Assembly (NCBI GenBank): GCA_947650285.1
Contig: CANTFL010001360.1
Span: 124,001 to 188,000, forward strand
Direction of reading: 5' to 3'
From: Hyaloperonospora brassicae
Lineage: Eukaryota; Oomycota; Peronosporomycetes; Peronosporales; Peronosporaceae
Length of the DNA stretch: 64,000 bases
The position numbers were made by a program, and so were the translations under genes. Under the pieces are notes generated by a model that was not told where the DNA came from, did no database searches, and was given only the letters and a program-made list of their open reading frames with translations. Positions 1-11,500 of this stretch are shown in pieces. How positions within the stretch are numbered: position 1 is the first letter of the stretch; every line of letters starts with the position of its first letter.

Positions 1-1793
1 AGCTGCAACGCTGTCAACGTGTTCATGTAGCCTGGATCTGGAATCGCGAGCGGATCAGCTCCATGAATCAGTAGTGCACGGACGACATCCGGATGTTCCG
101 CCAAGAAAAGTGGCGGTACGCGGTCCGAACGGTATGACGAGCGAGCGAGCGTCCGAGCGGATACGCCTCGCGAGAGCAGCCACCGAACAGCTTCCAACTG
201 ACCTGTGGACACGGCACAATGAAGTGGCGTGACAAGTGTCGTCCGAAAGATCGACGCAGCTGATTCTTCGTCACTGCCTCCTCCATCAACGCCTGGCCGA
301 GCTACGAAGAACCGAGCGAGGTACCAGAAGAGATCGCCAGTCGAGAACCGTACGCGGTTGAATTTGTCCATTGCCCCAACGTCAAAGCCTCGAGCCTCGA
401 GAAGCTCCAGCGCACGAATATTACCGTGATACGCTGCAACGTGCACGGGGTTCTTGCGCGACTTGGCGAAAAAGCCAAAGAAGTGCGAGGCGGCAGCATA
501 GCTCTTGCGTGGAAACCCTTGGTCGTCGCCGGTCAGACCTGCTGCTTCCGCGTAGTCCAGAATGTCCCGCATCTCACGCAGATCGCCTTGACGCGTGGCT
601 TTATACAGTCGTTTGCGCACGACTGCCAGCGCTTTGTCGAGCTGGTTCATGAGCTGATCAACGCCTGGGTCCATCACGTGCGTGCGCACGTCACCGGTCT
701 GATCGCTTTCTTGGAAAGCCCCCAGGAGCATCTTGACGTGCTCGCGAAAGCGGGCAAAGTACTGGAGCTCCGTGAAGATCCAGCCAAAGCACACAATGCT
801 GACAAGTCCAAAGAGCTGGACGGCCTGCACGTCGCACGTGAAGACGCCGCCTTTGAAGAACATGTAGAAGAAAAACACCACGACGAACGCCTGGAAGAGC
901 AGCAGGAGCACGGCCACGAGCTCGCAGAACTGGAACACGAGGCGTCGCTTGATCTTCGTCAGGTTCCCATCGTCCTCTTCGTCGTCGTCGAGGTCCATGC
1001 CCCCGTGGCCCGTCTCAATGTCTGCTGCTTTGCCCATTGTCGCGCGCGACGCGAACGGCGCAGCCGCAGCCAGTGGTTCGTCCTCCCGCTTGAACGGCTC
1101 AAAGAGCCGCCAGCCCGACCCGGGCAAGCACAGCAACAGCACGGCCGGTAGCGTGTGGAAAATCAGCGCCGAGAAGCCCACGACGTTTTCGCAGCTCGAG
1201 GCTTGGAACGTGTAGACCAGACGCGGGGACTCGAGTCGGAAGCCATAGGTCCGTGGCGCCGACGTGCGATTGAGCACGAGCCACTGGGGTTTGTAGCAGT
1301 AGTAGACGCCCAGGCCCGCGGCCAGGACACAGGCGAGCGGTACGCCCGCGTGCAGCAGCCGTCGGGCAAAGAACGAGTTGTGCCGGAAACGCGCGTTGAG
1401 CCAGTGACGCGGCACGGGCGGCATACTCCCGCGCAAGATCCTGCCCGTGGACGCCGTCTTGTAGAACGAGCGCTTCTTACTGCGTCGCCGGAGGAGCTGA
1501 TGCTGCGGCTGCAGTGACATGCGCGAGCTCACGCTGAGCCGCGGGACAGCGTTTGCGGTCGAGAGCGGTATCATTGGGATCCGGCGCACGTCTTCGGACG
1601 CGGCTTCGTCGTCGTCCGACGTCGGTCCGCCGTGGCCGATCGTCGCGCGCGGACACTGTACGTCCGAGTGGGCAGACGGCCGCCGATGGAAAACGTCACT
1701 CGGTGTCGGGGACGTCGCGCTGGGCGGTGAGAAGCCGCCACGGAGTGCAGTTATCGTGTCGCTTTGCGGCGGTGTGGCCATACTGTCGTACAT
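1..1793 (-). CDS. Multi-pass membrane protein with ankyrin repeats (3' part off the window)
   Basis: The minus strand is open from the ATG at 1793-1791 to the left edge (about 597 codons, no stop reached). An in-frame TAG lies about 20 nt upstream, so this is the first usable start. The N-terminal ~130 residues are Ser/Pro/Arg-rich and look disordered. Hydrophobic segments lie near residues 148-168, 204-226, 287-313 and 324-343, with an NRT glycosylation sequon after the first and an acidic DLDDDEEDD stretch before the third. From about residue 440 the protein has ankyrin repeats (PVHVAAYHGNIRALELLEA, TPLHCAVSTGQLEAVRWLL, FLAEHPDVVRALLIHGADP). Ankyrin repeats bind protein partners, so a membrane-anchored scaffold or channel-like protein is an inference; no pore, DHHC or kinase signature is visible. 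The exact family is not recognised. Confidence 0.8.
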   Translation of the reverse strand, partial: MYDSMATPPQSDTITALRGGFSPPSATSPTPSDVFHRRPSAHSDVQCPRATIGHGGPTSDDDEAASEDVRRIPMIPLSTANAVPRLSVSSRMSLQPQHQLLRRRSKKRSFYKTASTGRILRGSMPPVPRHWLNARFRHNSFFARRLLHAGVPLACVLAAGLGVYYCYKPQWLVLNRTSAPRTYGFRLESPRLVYTFQASSCENVVGFSALIFHTLPAVLLLCLPGSGWRLFEPFKREDEPLAAAAPFASRATMGKAADIETGHGGMDLDDDEEDDGNLTKIKRRLVFQFCELVAVLLLLFQAFVVVFFFYMFFKGGVFTCDVQAVQLFGLVSIVCFGWIFTELQYFARFREHVKMLLGAFQESDQTGDVRTHVMDPGVDQLMNQLDKALAVVRKRLYKATRQGDLREMRDILDYAEAAGLTGDDQGFPRKSYAAASHFFGFFAKSRKNPVHVAAYHGNIRALELLEARGFDVGAMDKFNRVRFSTGDLFWYLARFFVARPGVDGGGSDEESAASIFRTTLVTPLHCAVSTGQLEAVRWLLSRGVSARTLARSSYRSDRVPPLFLAEHPDVVRALLIHGADPLAIPDPGYMNTLTALQ

Positions 1794-1864
1794 GCACAGC
1801 ACGCGCGTCCACTATGGTGTGTGGCAATTGGGTGACGAGCGGCGGTGCGTACTGCAGTGAGTTG

Positions 1865-1890
1865 GAGAGAGAGAGAGAGAGAGAGAGAGA
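1865..1890 (-). repeat. (GA)n microsatellite, (CT)n on the coding strand of the ankyrin gene
   Basis: Thirteen GA units. Read on the minus strand the tract is (CT)n followed by CAACTCACTGCAG, which has the form of a polypyrimidine tract plus 3' splice site about 60 nt upstream of the ankyrin-gene ATG. It may therefore belong to a 5'-UTR intron. A coding role is unlikely because the gene's frame has a TAG between this site and the ATG. Confidence 0.7.
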
Positions 1891-1920
1891 AAGTGTGGTG
1901 CGATGAGCGCACGGATCGAG

Positions 1921-2601
1921 TTACAGGCGACGAGTGCCGACGATCGGCTCGCAATGCACTACTGGTGGGGGTACGCGGGACAAGGGGATCACTGGTTCTG
2001 TGCAATAATGACGAGCAGCTCTTTTAGTCGAGTGGCTCGTTTGTGCGTCTGGTCTTTTGGAAGTGGCCGATCGTCCGTCCGTCGAAAACACGTGGGGGAG
2101 GGGGGGTGAAAGTCTCTCGGGTGGCGAAACCGCGAGAGTCTCAGATACTGAAACTGGAGGTCGAGAGGCGGAAAGAACGTGTCGACTCGAGTTGACAGTG
2201 TCGTTCGTAGTGGACTCTTTGACAGGACAGCCGACGGTCGGGCAAGAGGAGGCAGCGTCGTCGAGTGCCTGAGGTGGTTGGGCTAAAGGGGATTGTTTTT
2301 TTTTCGGACCCAGCAGGCGTTTTTCGACGAGGGCGTAACCGACCAACTTGCGGGATATTGCACGGCGTTGGTGGCGTTGTTGTTGTTTGTCGAGGGTTTC
2401 CCAGAGCTGGACCATTGTGTAATGCTTGCCAGCAGCACTAGCCAGTGCGACAGACGCCATGGTGCGCACGTCAGGGGTTCCCGCATGGCAGGAAAACATC
2501 CGTTCAGACTGACGATCGATGCGGATGTTTGTCGAAACCTGTCGGATTGCGTATGCGGCGACGGTAAGTCCTCGTCGGCTCGTGCTGTGACGTGTAGCCA
2601 C
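1921..2601 (-). CDS. Unrecognised 226-codon ORF upstream of the ankyrin gene
   Basis: This ORF reads through Ser/Pro/Arg-rich sequence with one more protein-like stretch near its middle (MVQLWETLDKQQQRHQRRA). No domain is recognised. It cannot be joined in frame to the ankyrin-membrane gene downstream because that gene's frame is stopped just before its ATG. It could be a small gene, a 5'-UTR exon or a chance ORF in GC-rich DNA. I favour chance or UTR. Confidence 0.2.
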   Translation of the reverse strand: MATRHSTSRRGLTVAAYAIRQVSTNIRIDRQSERMFSCHAGTPDVRTMASVALASAAGKHYTMVQLWETLDKQQQRHQRRAISRKLVGYALVEKRLLGPKKKQSPLAQPPQALDDAASSCPTVGCPVKESTTNDTVNSSRHVLSASRPPVSVSETLAVSPPERLSPPLPHVFSTDGRSATSKRPDAQTSHSTKRAARHYCTEPVIPLSRVPPPVVHCEPIVGTRRL

Positions 2602-4200
2602 TGGCTGATAACGGTGACCGTCGTGGATTTGTCAAGAGCTTCGACGAGATATCGAGAGGCATTTCTTCGTTGAATAATGATACATAGCCCATTGGGCTGG
2701 GCGTCGCTCGAGCTGCTTTGCGCTAGAACTCGTACACATGATCATTCGCGTTCATTACGTTCGTGCTGTGTTGTGAGGGCCACGGTTCCAAAATGAACAA
2801 GAAGTTTGTTTGATTGTTGTACGGTCGAGTGTACGGCGCCCTAGTAGCATGGAATGGAAGGCGGCATTGTCTGTCAAGTATAATTGCTTGCCGACACAAC
2901 GGTATCACTAGTACAGAACGCACCGAATGGGATGCAGCAGCGCGCTGGAGTGTGCATCATGCGTGTGTGGCTCAATGAAGCGTTGTGAAAGTTGTGAGTT
3001 GGTTGTTCATGTTGTAATGTGTCTCGCGAGTTAACAAAAACGTGTATTGGGATAGTTCTCTTGCTGCTCACCAACATGCTATGTATAGGGTCTTCGGTAC
3101 TTTAGCACAGCTGGACAACACGGCTGATGAGGTTGCAAAGCTTTGTAGTAAACGCGTCATCGTTATGGCACAGAAAAACGAAAATGTATCGACAAGGCTG
3201 CAAGGGTTCCAGTGATGCGACCTTTTACACCAATTCGTTGCACGAATGTGTACATCATCTTTTGCCCTTCTTCGTGGGAAAGAGATTTGACTTCCCATTA
3301 GTTTCATGTGCGAGATGCCTGAAAGTGTCTGAGCGCAACGGTAGCGTCGTGGCTTTGTACAATCCATTGCAGTGCAAGTACGTCTCTATTCTTGCCACGC
3401 CTGAGTGAGAGACATGTGAGGTCATCCTTTCGATCGACGGGTAACTGGTATGGCTTTGCCGAAGATCGAAGTTGGGGCCTCGCGCACCCTAAGCGAGAAT
3501 TGTACCACAAAAATACAAGGCCTCTCTTGTTTTTGCACTTCTTCGTGAGTATCGTAGACAACAGATTAGCCAGGTGTGAGGTGACGGTGACATGAATCTG
3601 CCGCGCATATGATGCCAATCCTGTCGAATCGTTTTGACCGTGTAACCTTCATACAAGGTTGGTACCGCCGGTCTCAATAAGCTCCTTATCTTTTTCGCAT
3701 TCGCCGACTTATGGCTGTAACCTTCCTTACTGATGAGATCCTCACACTGTGGCTCGATCTTTAGCTGCACTATGTGTCAAGCACACCACTACTGGTGACC
3801 ATCCGCGGACAGGCTTGACCTGTCCATGTAGATACGTTTCAACAGCTCCAGCTTTTCGCTATAAATGACAAATTGGTCATGGACAAGGACACTGACATTA
3901 TTATTTGCATTTTCAGACGTTGTTGTGAAGGTGGCAGAACTTCTGAACTAGAGACAGATACGATTGTTTAACGATAAAAGATGCAGATCGTGAGCGGCTA
4001 GATGACAGCGCTAAATCAGTCAAAAGAGTCCTGTGGAACTAGATGTGGGTACTTGAGAATACATGGTCGCGTGAAAGGTAGTTTTGCTGTCCGTGTGTAC
4101 CCATGCCAGAGGTTTATGAGGTGAGTATGTCTATGTGCTCATAAAGTCCTACGCATCTCCAATTGCAAGGAACATGAGCATTAAGTTCTGCGCGTAGAAC
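2602..4200. other. Gene-free stretch, nothing recognised
   Basis: Only short overlapping ORFs on both strands (below 105 codons), none with a recognisable motif. One plus-strand ORF at 3127-3408 has a CARCLKV pair of cysteines but no further support. The composition becomes less GC-rich moving right, towards the LINE relic. Confidence 0.5.
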
Positions 4201-4439
4201 ATTGGGTGCACGGGTACAATAGCTGTATGATCATACAGTCACTGGTCGATGCGCATCGCTCGCGCAGCGACAAATTATTGAGTTCGCTATTTTTTGGAGA
4301 TGATCAAGGATTGCAGATGAATGTCACGCCGTATGCCTCAGTTCAAATATCTGTGGTCCTGGTGTCGAGTGTGCGCTATCGCCATCTTCACGTCGTGGTC
4401 TGATTTTGAGAAAGTTTTCAATCCAGTGACACACACCGA

Positions 4440-4871
4440 TCTAAATGTCTTCCTGGGCGATTTCGACAGTGTCCAGAGCCCTCAATGGATAGGTTGGGTC
4501 AACGGACGGCCAGCCGACCAGAAAGTCGTGCATTGAGTATATTGTTGCAGAAGACTGAGCTGTGTGATACTCAGCTCCTGCGGGGATATGCAGAGGTTAT
4601 GAGGTCAGCCATGACTTGCCACTACACCTCTATGACCAACGTAATAGCCAGCAGGATCGATCGATTTTACGTCTCAGCGGCTTGGGCTCCGACAGTTCTC
4701 TGGGCATTTACGAGTCCCCTTTCTCACTACTCCGATCATCGGGAAGTGGTCCTACATTTTCGTGACAAACAATCCGGACGGGGCCACGATCTCAATCAGC
4801 GGCTTCGTTCCATTTGTCCTATTGAAACGAGTCAATTGGATCGCGTCATACCGGAATTGATACAAAAATGA
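4440..4871 (+). pseudogene. LINE apurinic-like endonuclease domain, broken
   Basis: Two overlapping frames carry the domain: an upstream frame with FLGDFDSVQSP (the GDFN-type motif with N changed to D), then a frame at 4485-4871 containing ASRIDRFYVS and the SHYSDHREVV motif, which holds the SDH catalytic region of the exonuclease/endonuclease/phosphatase fold. In LINEs this domain nicks the target DNA to prime reverse transcription. The frame ends in a stop where the linker to RT should begin. Confidence 0.7.
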
Positions 4872-5252
4872 TTAACATGGGGGTGGGCCGGACCCCAACA
4901 CTTCATACCTGGGATGCCCGTATTGCCGGAAGCGTACACTGTATACAAGCGGTTAGAAAACGGGACAAACAGAGGCGCAGCGCTTTATTGCAAAGATTAG
5001 GCTTCACAACAGACGGTAGTTTCTAACCCAATGGCAATGGGTATCTGCAGATCTGGACGAGATGAGTGAGGAACATTTGGCTAAGCTCGGTTAACATCTA
5101 GAAAGGTCTACGGCGCGGCTGCGATGGTCCTTAAACGTGTGGACAATTGGGAACGGTATCAGCACGTCACGTCCCTACGAGCGCGCTATGTATTGGCCTT
5201 TAGGGAACAACATATGTCGCTTGTGGATCAATTTGCGTCAGAATAGGCGCAC

Positions 5253-6251
5253 GTGCTGAGCGTTAGCCACCGCACCATGGTGTTGATTTCCTTGTCAACG
5301 GATACGCGGAATTTTGCGATTATTCCGCCAGAGCAAAGGCTCGCGGACACTGATAACGTGCGACTGCTAAGGTCATTTATGGACGCTGAGGTGCTTTCGG
5401 CCATCGTCAGTCTTCAACAACACAAAGCGGTCGGTCACGATGGGTTAACAATGATTTTTACAAAGATACTGCAGCGCTAATGGTTCCAAGGCTTCGTCCT
5501 AATCAGTAATTAAATTCTTTAAGGCGGGGATTTATCTCCTTCATAATATAATTATAAAGTCTTTGCCAAGTGCTGGCTACGAGGGTACAAGCGGTCTTAC
5601 CTTTGGAAATTAGCGACTCGCGACAAGGTCTGGTTTACGGTCGTAGAACTACGAAGACAGTTATGATGATACTGGCTAAACTTACAATTGCTACTGAACA
5701 GTACGTGACAGCCGCGAACAGCCGCTGTATGTTATCGTTGGATTTCCGAAAGGTTTATGACACATCGGATCGATGTTTAATGTACGGCTCCGCCGTTTTG
5801 GGTTCGACGACCGCTTGGTCGACCTAATTCGCCGTATACACAAAGGGACGATAGCCATATTTGTCGAGAACGGTTCGCTGTCCAAGTCTCTCCAAGTTAT
5901 TCCAGGTATTGGCCAAGACTGTCCGCTCGCACCTCTCCTTTTTCTGCTTGTTGTAAAGGTTTTAGGGCTTGCGCTAAAGCAGGATCCTACACTTGGAGGC
6001 TTAAAATGCTCGGAATGTCAGGGCGGACTCACCCGCTCTCGGCGTTTGTTGACGACTCCACGCTTTTCCTCGAGGAGCAGAGCAGATACCGCGCGCTCTA
6101 CGTATCATCCGTGCGATGGAGCTTTGTCGGGCCTGCATGTTCAGCCGGACTAGAGCAAGCTAATTTTTATAATTCAGTATGTTTACATAATGAATTACAA
6201 GATCATCGCGGTCGTTGCACCGGGACACACAACTCGGTACGTGGGTTATGA
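5253..6251 (+). pseudogene. LINE reverse transcriptase domain, broken
   Basis: The fragments appear in RT order. A frame at 5253-5480 has KAVGHDGLTMIFTKI, the finger motif. A frame at 5570-5827 has RQGLVYGRRTTKTV and the first catalytic Asp in SLDFRKVYDT. A frame at 5773-6153 has RRFGFDDRLVDLIRRIHKG and the GQDCPLAPLLF motif. A frame at 6006-6251 has AFVDDSTLF, the catalytic xxDD box. The domain changes frame at least three times and carries a stop between the first and second fragments, so no functional enzyme can be made. Confidence 0.8.
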
Positions 6252-8506
6252 AGTTGGGACAGGCGATTGAGTGAACAACAACTGGGCCCTACGTATACAG
6301 CAGATTTAGCGACGCCGAATTACAGCGACTTGAGTGGGTACTAGTGTTGAGAACCGTGTAATCATACTCAACTCCATTGTTCTTCGCTACTTACTATTTA
6401 CTACGATAGTGTTTGACCTAACCCGATGGGAGGAAAAGAAATTGCACAATTTATACAAGCAGTTCCTGTAGGCACACGCGACGGCTACATTTACAAGTTG
6501 AAAAAATGTTAACCCGGATCTGTAGGTAACGCCCCGGCCAGCAGCGGGTGGGATTAAATTTGCAGATATTGCTGTTGATGTGATGACACAACGAACAAAG
6601 CATGCAATAACTTGGCTTACCCAACGACATGACCAGTATTTTAATGCATGGCGCTAACGAGCCTTTTAGGGACATTCGCGCAGATCAGCTAGCCCAATAT
6701 CTCCAGCTCAGGCTCTTCGACGGGACCCACCACGCCGTCGACGATCGCCAGGGCGATAATTATCACAGCAACCGGATGAATGGATCGCCCCTACACCAAA
6801 GCAGATGGACCACGTTACGTGATGGGTACCAATTATTCCGCGGGTTTTCTTGAACGGTAAGCAAGCTGGTGGGAGGAAGACGACTCTGTTTTTTCTTATT
6901 CAGACCCCTTTCCGCCACGCCCGAAAGCAGCGGGGACATGCGAGAAAAAATTCAGAGATTCTGGTCCACTTTTAGGTGGAAGGAGAACCCGCGGATTCGA
7001 GATAAGAGCGGGTTCATGCTGTCTAAACACACATTCAACAGTATAGACGACTGGACACTCGAATATCTACCCATAACTAGAACAGGGACATCGAAATTTA
7101 GTCTTACATATACCCCGGTCAAAGCATCAACTCTGAACTCATTCGGCAAAATAATTAAGGTGATGGACAACTACATTTTTGCTCGCATCTCCCGATATAA
7201 CCATAGGTGATAACATGGACTCGCAATAATACTTGCGTTTTCACCAAGCTTCGGATATTATATCTGGTTACATCTAGCGAGCGACATCCGGAGGCGTCCT
7301 AATTGGACGATTACGAAAACTTGCAGGGCACGCGTCAGAGTATAACTCTGTATTGGGGTGATAATGGCATCCACTGCTTCAGTTAGGGACAACCACCACC
7401 GTTCAACATGGGATCCTTAAGTGAGTACTAGACATTATGTCACTTGCTTCAAACTCAAGGCTTCCTAATTGAGGCTCACTCGCAGCATCATCTGGTTTCG
7501 TAGTCTATCCTGGATACAACACCGAATCACGCTATAATACCAGCGCTGTAAAGCAAGCCTTTTACGTTTACTAAATATTTCATATAGACCTCTAACTGTT
7601 TTCTTGGACCGGCTGGACGAAAATGCGTGAACGGGCGGATGGCAACGCGCGGAATTATGTCAAACTCCGACGCAAGCGTGGGATTATAGTCACAGCCTCA
7701 CCTACTACTAAGCAAGTACAGGATAACGGGTTGCGACTCGGCAACTCATATTGTATTATGCTGGGCGGACCGCAGACGACACCTGCAGAAAACAGCTAGC
7801 CTGTCGGGGCATCGTAGAGACAATGGCTCTCTTGTTCTGGGATTGCGCGAGCGCATCATCCCTTTAAGATAAACAGGTCCGACAGTGGATAGGAGAATAA
7901 ACCACTCGTCCGATTATAACACAATTTCTCGCAGCGTGTGCCAGCCGAAGGGTACACGGATACCTAATTACCGTAAAAAAGTTTCGAGTAAAGTGAAATG
8001 AGGACAGGGAAGCGGCTGAACGCGAGAAGAAGCGAATTTGGCACATTCTTGCGACGATCTGCCACCCGAAACTTGGGCGGACCGAAATGCGGTGGTCTAT
8101 CGGGCGGCAACAGTCGTCACTCCTGATAGCACACAAACATATTGGGCGTCATGCATCTGTACCCTGCGAGCGATAGCAAAAAGGGAGCATCGGAATGTCA
8201 CGTCATCTATTTAGGGAGCAATGATGAATGCCTGCATGAGTTACTGAAGCACGAACCTATTGGAGCGGCAGCTCCTACCGAACCCAGACACGATCAAACC
8301 CCGGTCCTCCGGCGCTTACCTCCTGGCTTAGAAGTACCAGAGATCTTGCATATAACTTAATAGGTGTTGATGTTATCTGAATATACCACACCTACTTACA
8401 CATGTGACGAGTCTACGCAAGATAGGAGCGCTTTACAGGTCCATCATTGACACTCTTTGTGCGGAAATCTGAGTGTAGAGCACTTGAGCAATGGCTGGTG
8501 CACTCC

Positions 8507-8555
8507 AATAAAAGACGTGTTACCGGCTGCCTCAGCCGATTGCACGTCTTTTATT
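8507..8555. repeat. Two-tier hairpin (13-bp stem with inner 6-bp stem)
   Basis: Outer arms AATAAAAGACGTG (8507-8519) and CACGTCTTTTATT (8543-8555) are perfect inverted complements. Between them CGGCTG/CAGCCG forms an inner stem. It sits just past the LINE relic at the edge of the AT-rich block. It could be a fold-back element end, a LINE 3' structure or a small structured RNA; the sequence does not decide. Confidence 0.6.
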
Positions 8556-8559
8556 CGAG

Positions 8560-11500
8560 TCATCATACTACGTTTAGCAACTACACAATACATCAATCCC
8601 TGGATGCAGTATGTTAATAATTAAACATATTTTCCTCTAGATAGCATTGTAAGTGAAAACGTCCTGTGACAAAGTTAAAGATCCTTCACGATGATGATAT
8701 CTATATGTTACGGGCGGAGAAACTAACTGTCATACTCGTGCTTAGTACCTAGATTCTGGTGCAAAATTTGTCAGTTAATCATTGATGCTTTTTGTGTCTT
8801 GAACGGTACAGGATACTAAAATATTAGATTTATATAAAAAAGCTAAACTTGTGACACTGTTGATTATGAATAGCTTCTGCCATTACGGTTGGCTTATATA
8901 TGATCGTTTTCTATGGTGTAGGGTACTTGTGCAAGACGAAGAAAATATTGCTCCAACATCTTAATCGTATAATGTATCAAAAAGACTTTCTTTCGCACCG
9001 CGTGACTTCGCTCAGCTACCTCCATTTTACCCATTTGGCATCAGAGAACCTACCTCTCGTCTTATGTGTTACACTGCATTACAGCAGAAAAATGCAAAAG
9101 CATTTATAGTTTAGAGACAAACGTTATGATTTTGTAAGTAGCGATAGCCCACCAAAGGCGATCGCAGAAGTAGACTCAAACATTTGTTATAGACGCATAT
9201 GTAATCTGCACATGAGCATTTTACCTTAGCCAAAAAAAACAATTTACGGTGATCTCGGCGTTATTGCCTAAACATTTTTGCAAATAGACCGATGGGCCTG
9301 AATTTTTATCAACTATACCACCGACAGTGACGGGTCAGATAACGATTGTGAAACGAATGCGAAGGATCAGGGTAGTCTAAATGAAATGCCAATGATGAGC
9401 TATAGTAGAGGTATTTGCATCCGCAAATATTTTTTGTTAAAATTGTAAAGTATAGTTACTAATAAGGGTGTAAGTAAAACATGGGCTTGAAATCGCAGAA
9501 CTATCACGTCACCTCATTACAATCGAATTTAGGTTTAAGTAATAGTGAAAAATTCGTTTTATTATTAAAATAGTGACAACTGGCAAAAACACAAAATATA
9601 TAGATATTGCTTTCGAAACTTCGCGGCGGATATGGTCAATCCCAATCCAGCTTAAAGGTACCTATTGCTAATACAGGATCTTTTATTATAAATAATGATT
9701 TATTTATTTTTATATCATCATTTTGGACTGCAAAAATATTCGAGTAAATACTCGTTCTTTATTTACCATCTTCGGAATGGGCGTATTGTGTAATTTAATG
9801 CCAATGTAGCTTGTCGTATTGGGTGCTGTGTAATCCACACCAATGAAGTTACGCACACAGATATGGGGGTAGGTAAATTTCGAGCGCATGAATCGAGAAA
9901 GTGGATTTGCCAAATGTTTATATAAGTAAAACAAAGTGTTTACTAGGCTAAGCGAAGTGCTTGATCGCAAATAATTTTAAACAAATTGGTTGACATTGCT
10001 GTAAAACGTTCCATTCGTATGCGAGTTACGCAGAAAGGTAAGAAGTTTCTAGCTGGATGTATAGAATCCTAATTTAAAAGTTGATTTAGACCAATGTTTA
10101 TATCTGAAGGACACTTAATTAACTTAACGTATACTAAAATATATTCATTTTTACTGTACAATTTGGCCGAAAATGACTTTTCTAATCGTATATATTATCA
10201 CCGACATATTGCAGAAACTTATTCGCTATCTAGATCTACGTTTTGTCGCCACTAAGCAGATCAGAATAATAATAATATTATATTCATAGGCTCTATAGAA
10301 ATACATTTATAAGCCATAAAGATACATAAAAAGCGATCGATATTCATTGCATTCGCCATTTGTGTTGCTTTGGTATTCTATATATCTTCAAAGTTTTCCA
10401 AACCGTTTTCAAATGTAATTGATTTATTAGTGCGACGTCAACTTTGTTTTAAATGAATAGATTTGCAATATAATTATATGTGGACGGGTGTAACTTTCTT
10501 ACTCGCTCGTAAATACGTACCATACATGTAAAAGAACGTCTTTATTAATGTCAGGCATGTCGAGTTAAAATCTTAACCTATATTGCTTCTATAATCGTTC
10601 TTCTTACTATAATTTTTTTAGCACTTAGTTATAATATTTTAATCTTACAACTTTTGTATAATCTTATTTAGTGATTTAAGTCAGCATAGACTACTCATCT
10701 TTTAAAGTCAATCTAACTTTGATTTCAATTTGTGTTTATGAGTTTTTTTATCTAAGGTCATATTGTTTTATCATCTGGAATTTACCATCGTCATTAGCAA
10801 ACATGATGCCGGTATTGCACATGCATAAACAAGGGACATACTGTGTCGACTCCTGTTAATATAAAACAAACAAGATTAAAACTTTTTTTTCTGTAATACT
10901 CACATATTTTATATATATATATATTACAGGCGTTTGACGTCAAAAATGCGTCTAATTCGTTTTGTTGGCACGACTTGACGGGTGATTTGTAGTTTTGTTC
11001 AATTTAAATGCAAAATATAATATAATCGATGCAAATAGGGCATCCATAGTGGAGATATAAGATGCTACATCATGTACCATATCGTGAACATAAAGTCAAG
11101 ATCTTATGGGTTCATCAAGCTTAGTTAAAGCTAAGATGATTGATGTATGTCGTCTGTAAGTACGATCCTATGCTTAATTTATGAAGCAAATTGCACAAAC
11201 CATATACCAAGCCTTACTGGTCTGTCTCCCAGTTTAATTTAAATGTATTCAGGACTAAGCAAAAAAATATTGGCTCTCGACAAATAAATCTACAAGACCA
11301 TTGTAAATGTATTGTTACTTGAGATTTCGGACCTATTATAAAACGCATTATCACAGACGATACATGGTAAGCCCTGAAGTCAGTATACTCATTCACAAAT
11401 TCCATAATTCCGGATACGACGTTTAAATCTCATGACTACAATCGTGTTAAGTTATCTTAATTTGTGATTCTATGAATATTCATCGATATTACGTGTCGTT

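Larger units (their letters stand above)
4206..8340 (+). mobile_element. Decayed non-LTR (LINE) retrotransposon
   Basis: Broken reading frames, all on the plus strand and in the expected order, match a LINE ORF2. An endonuclease part is at about 4.44-4.87 kb (GDF, later IDRFYVSAAWAPTV and SHYSDHREVVLHF). The reverse transcriptase is at about 5.34-6.12 kb. C-terminal fragments follow near 6.43-6.64, 6.87-7.21 and 7.88-8.13 kb. Stops and frameshifts occur every 100-300 nt, so it is long inactive. No poly-A tail or target duplication could be fixed, and both ends are approximate. A LINE is much the best reading because the endonuclease and a LINE-type RT occur together. Confidence 0.75.

Noticed and set aside
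426..1151. 241-codon plus-strand ORF
   Set aside because: It lies antisense to the ankyrin-membrane coding region, whose minus-strand frame gives clear ankyrin repeats and TM segments; the plus frame has no domain.
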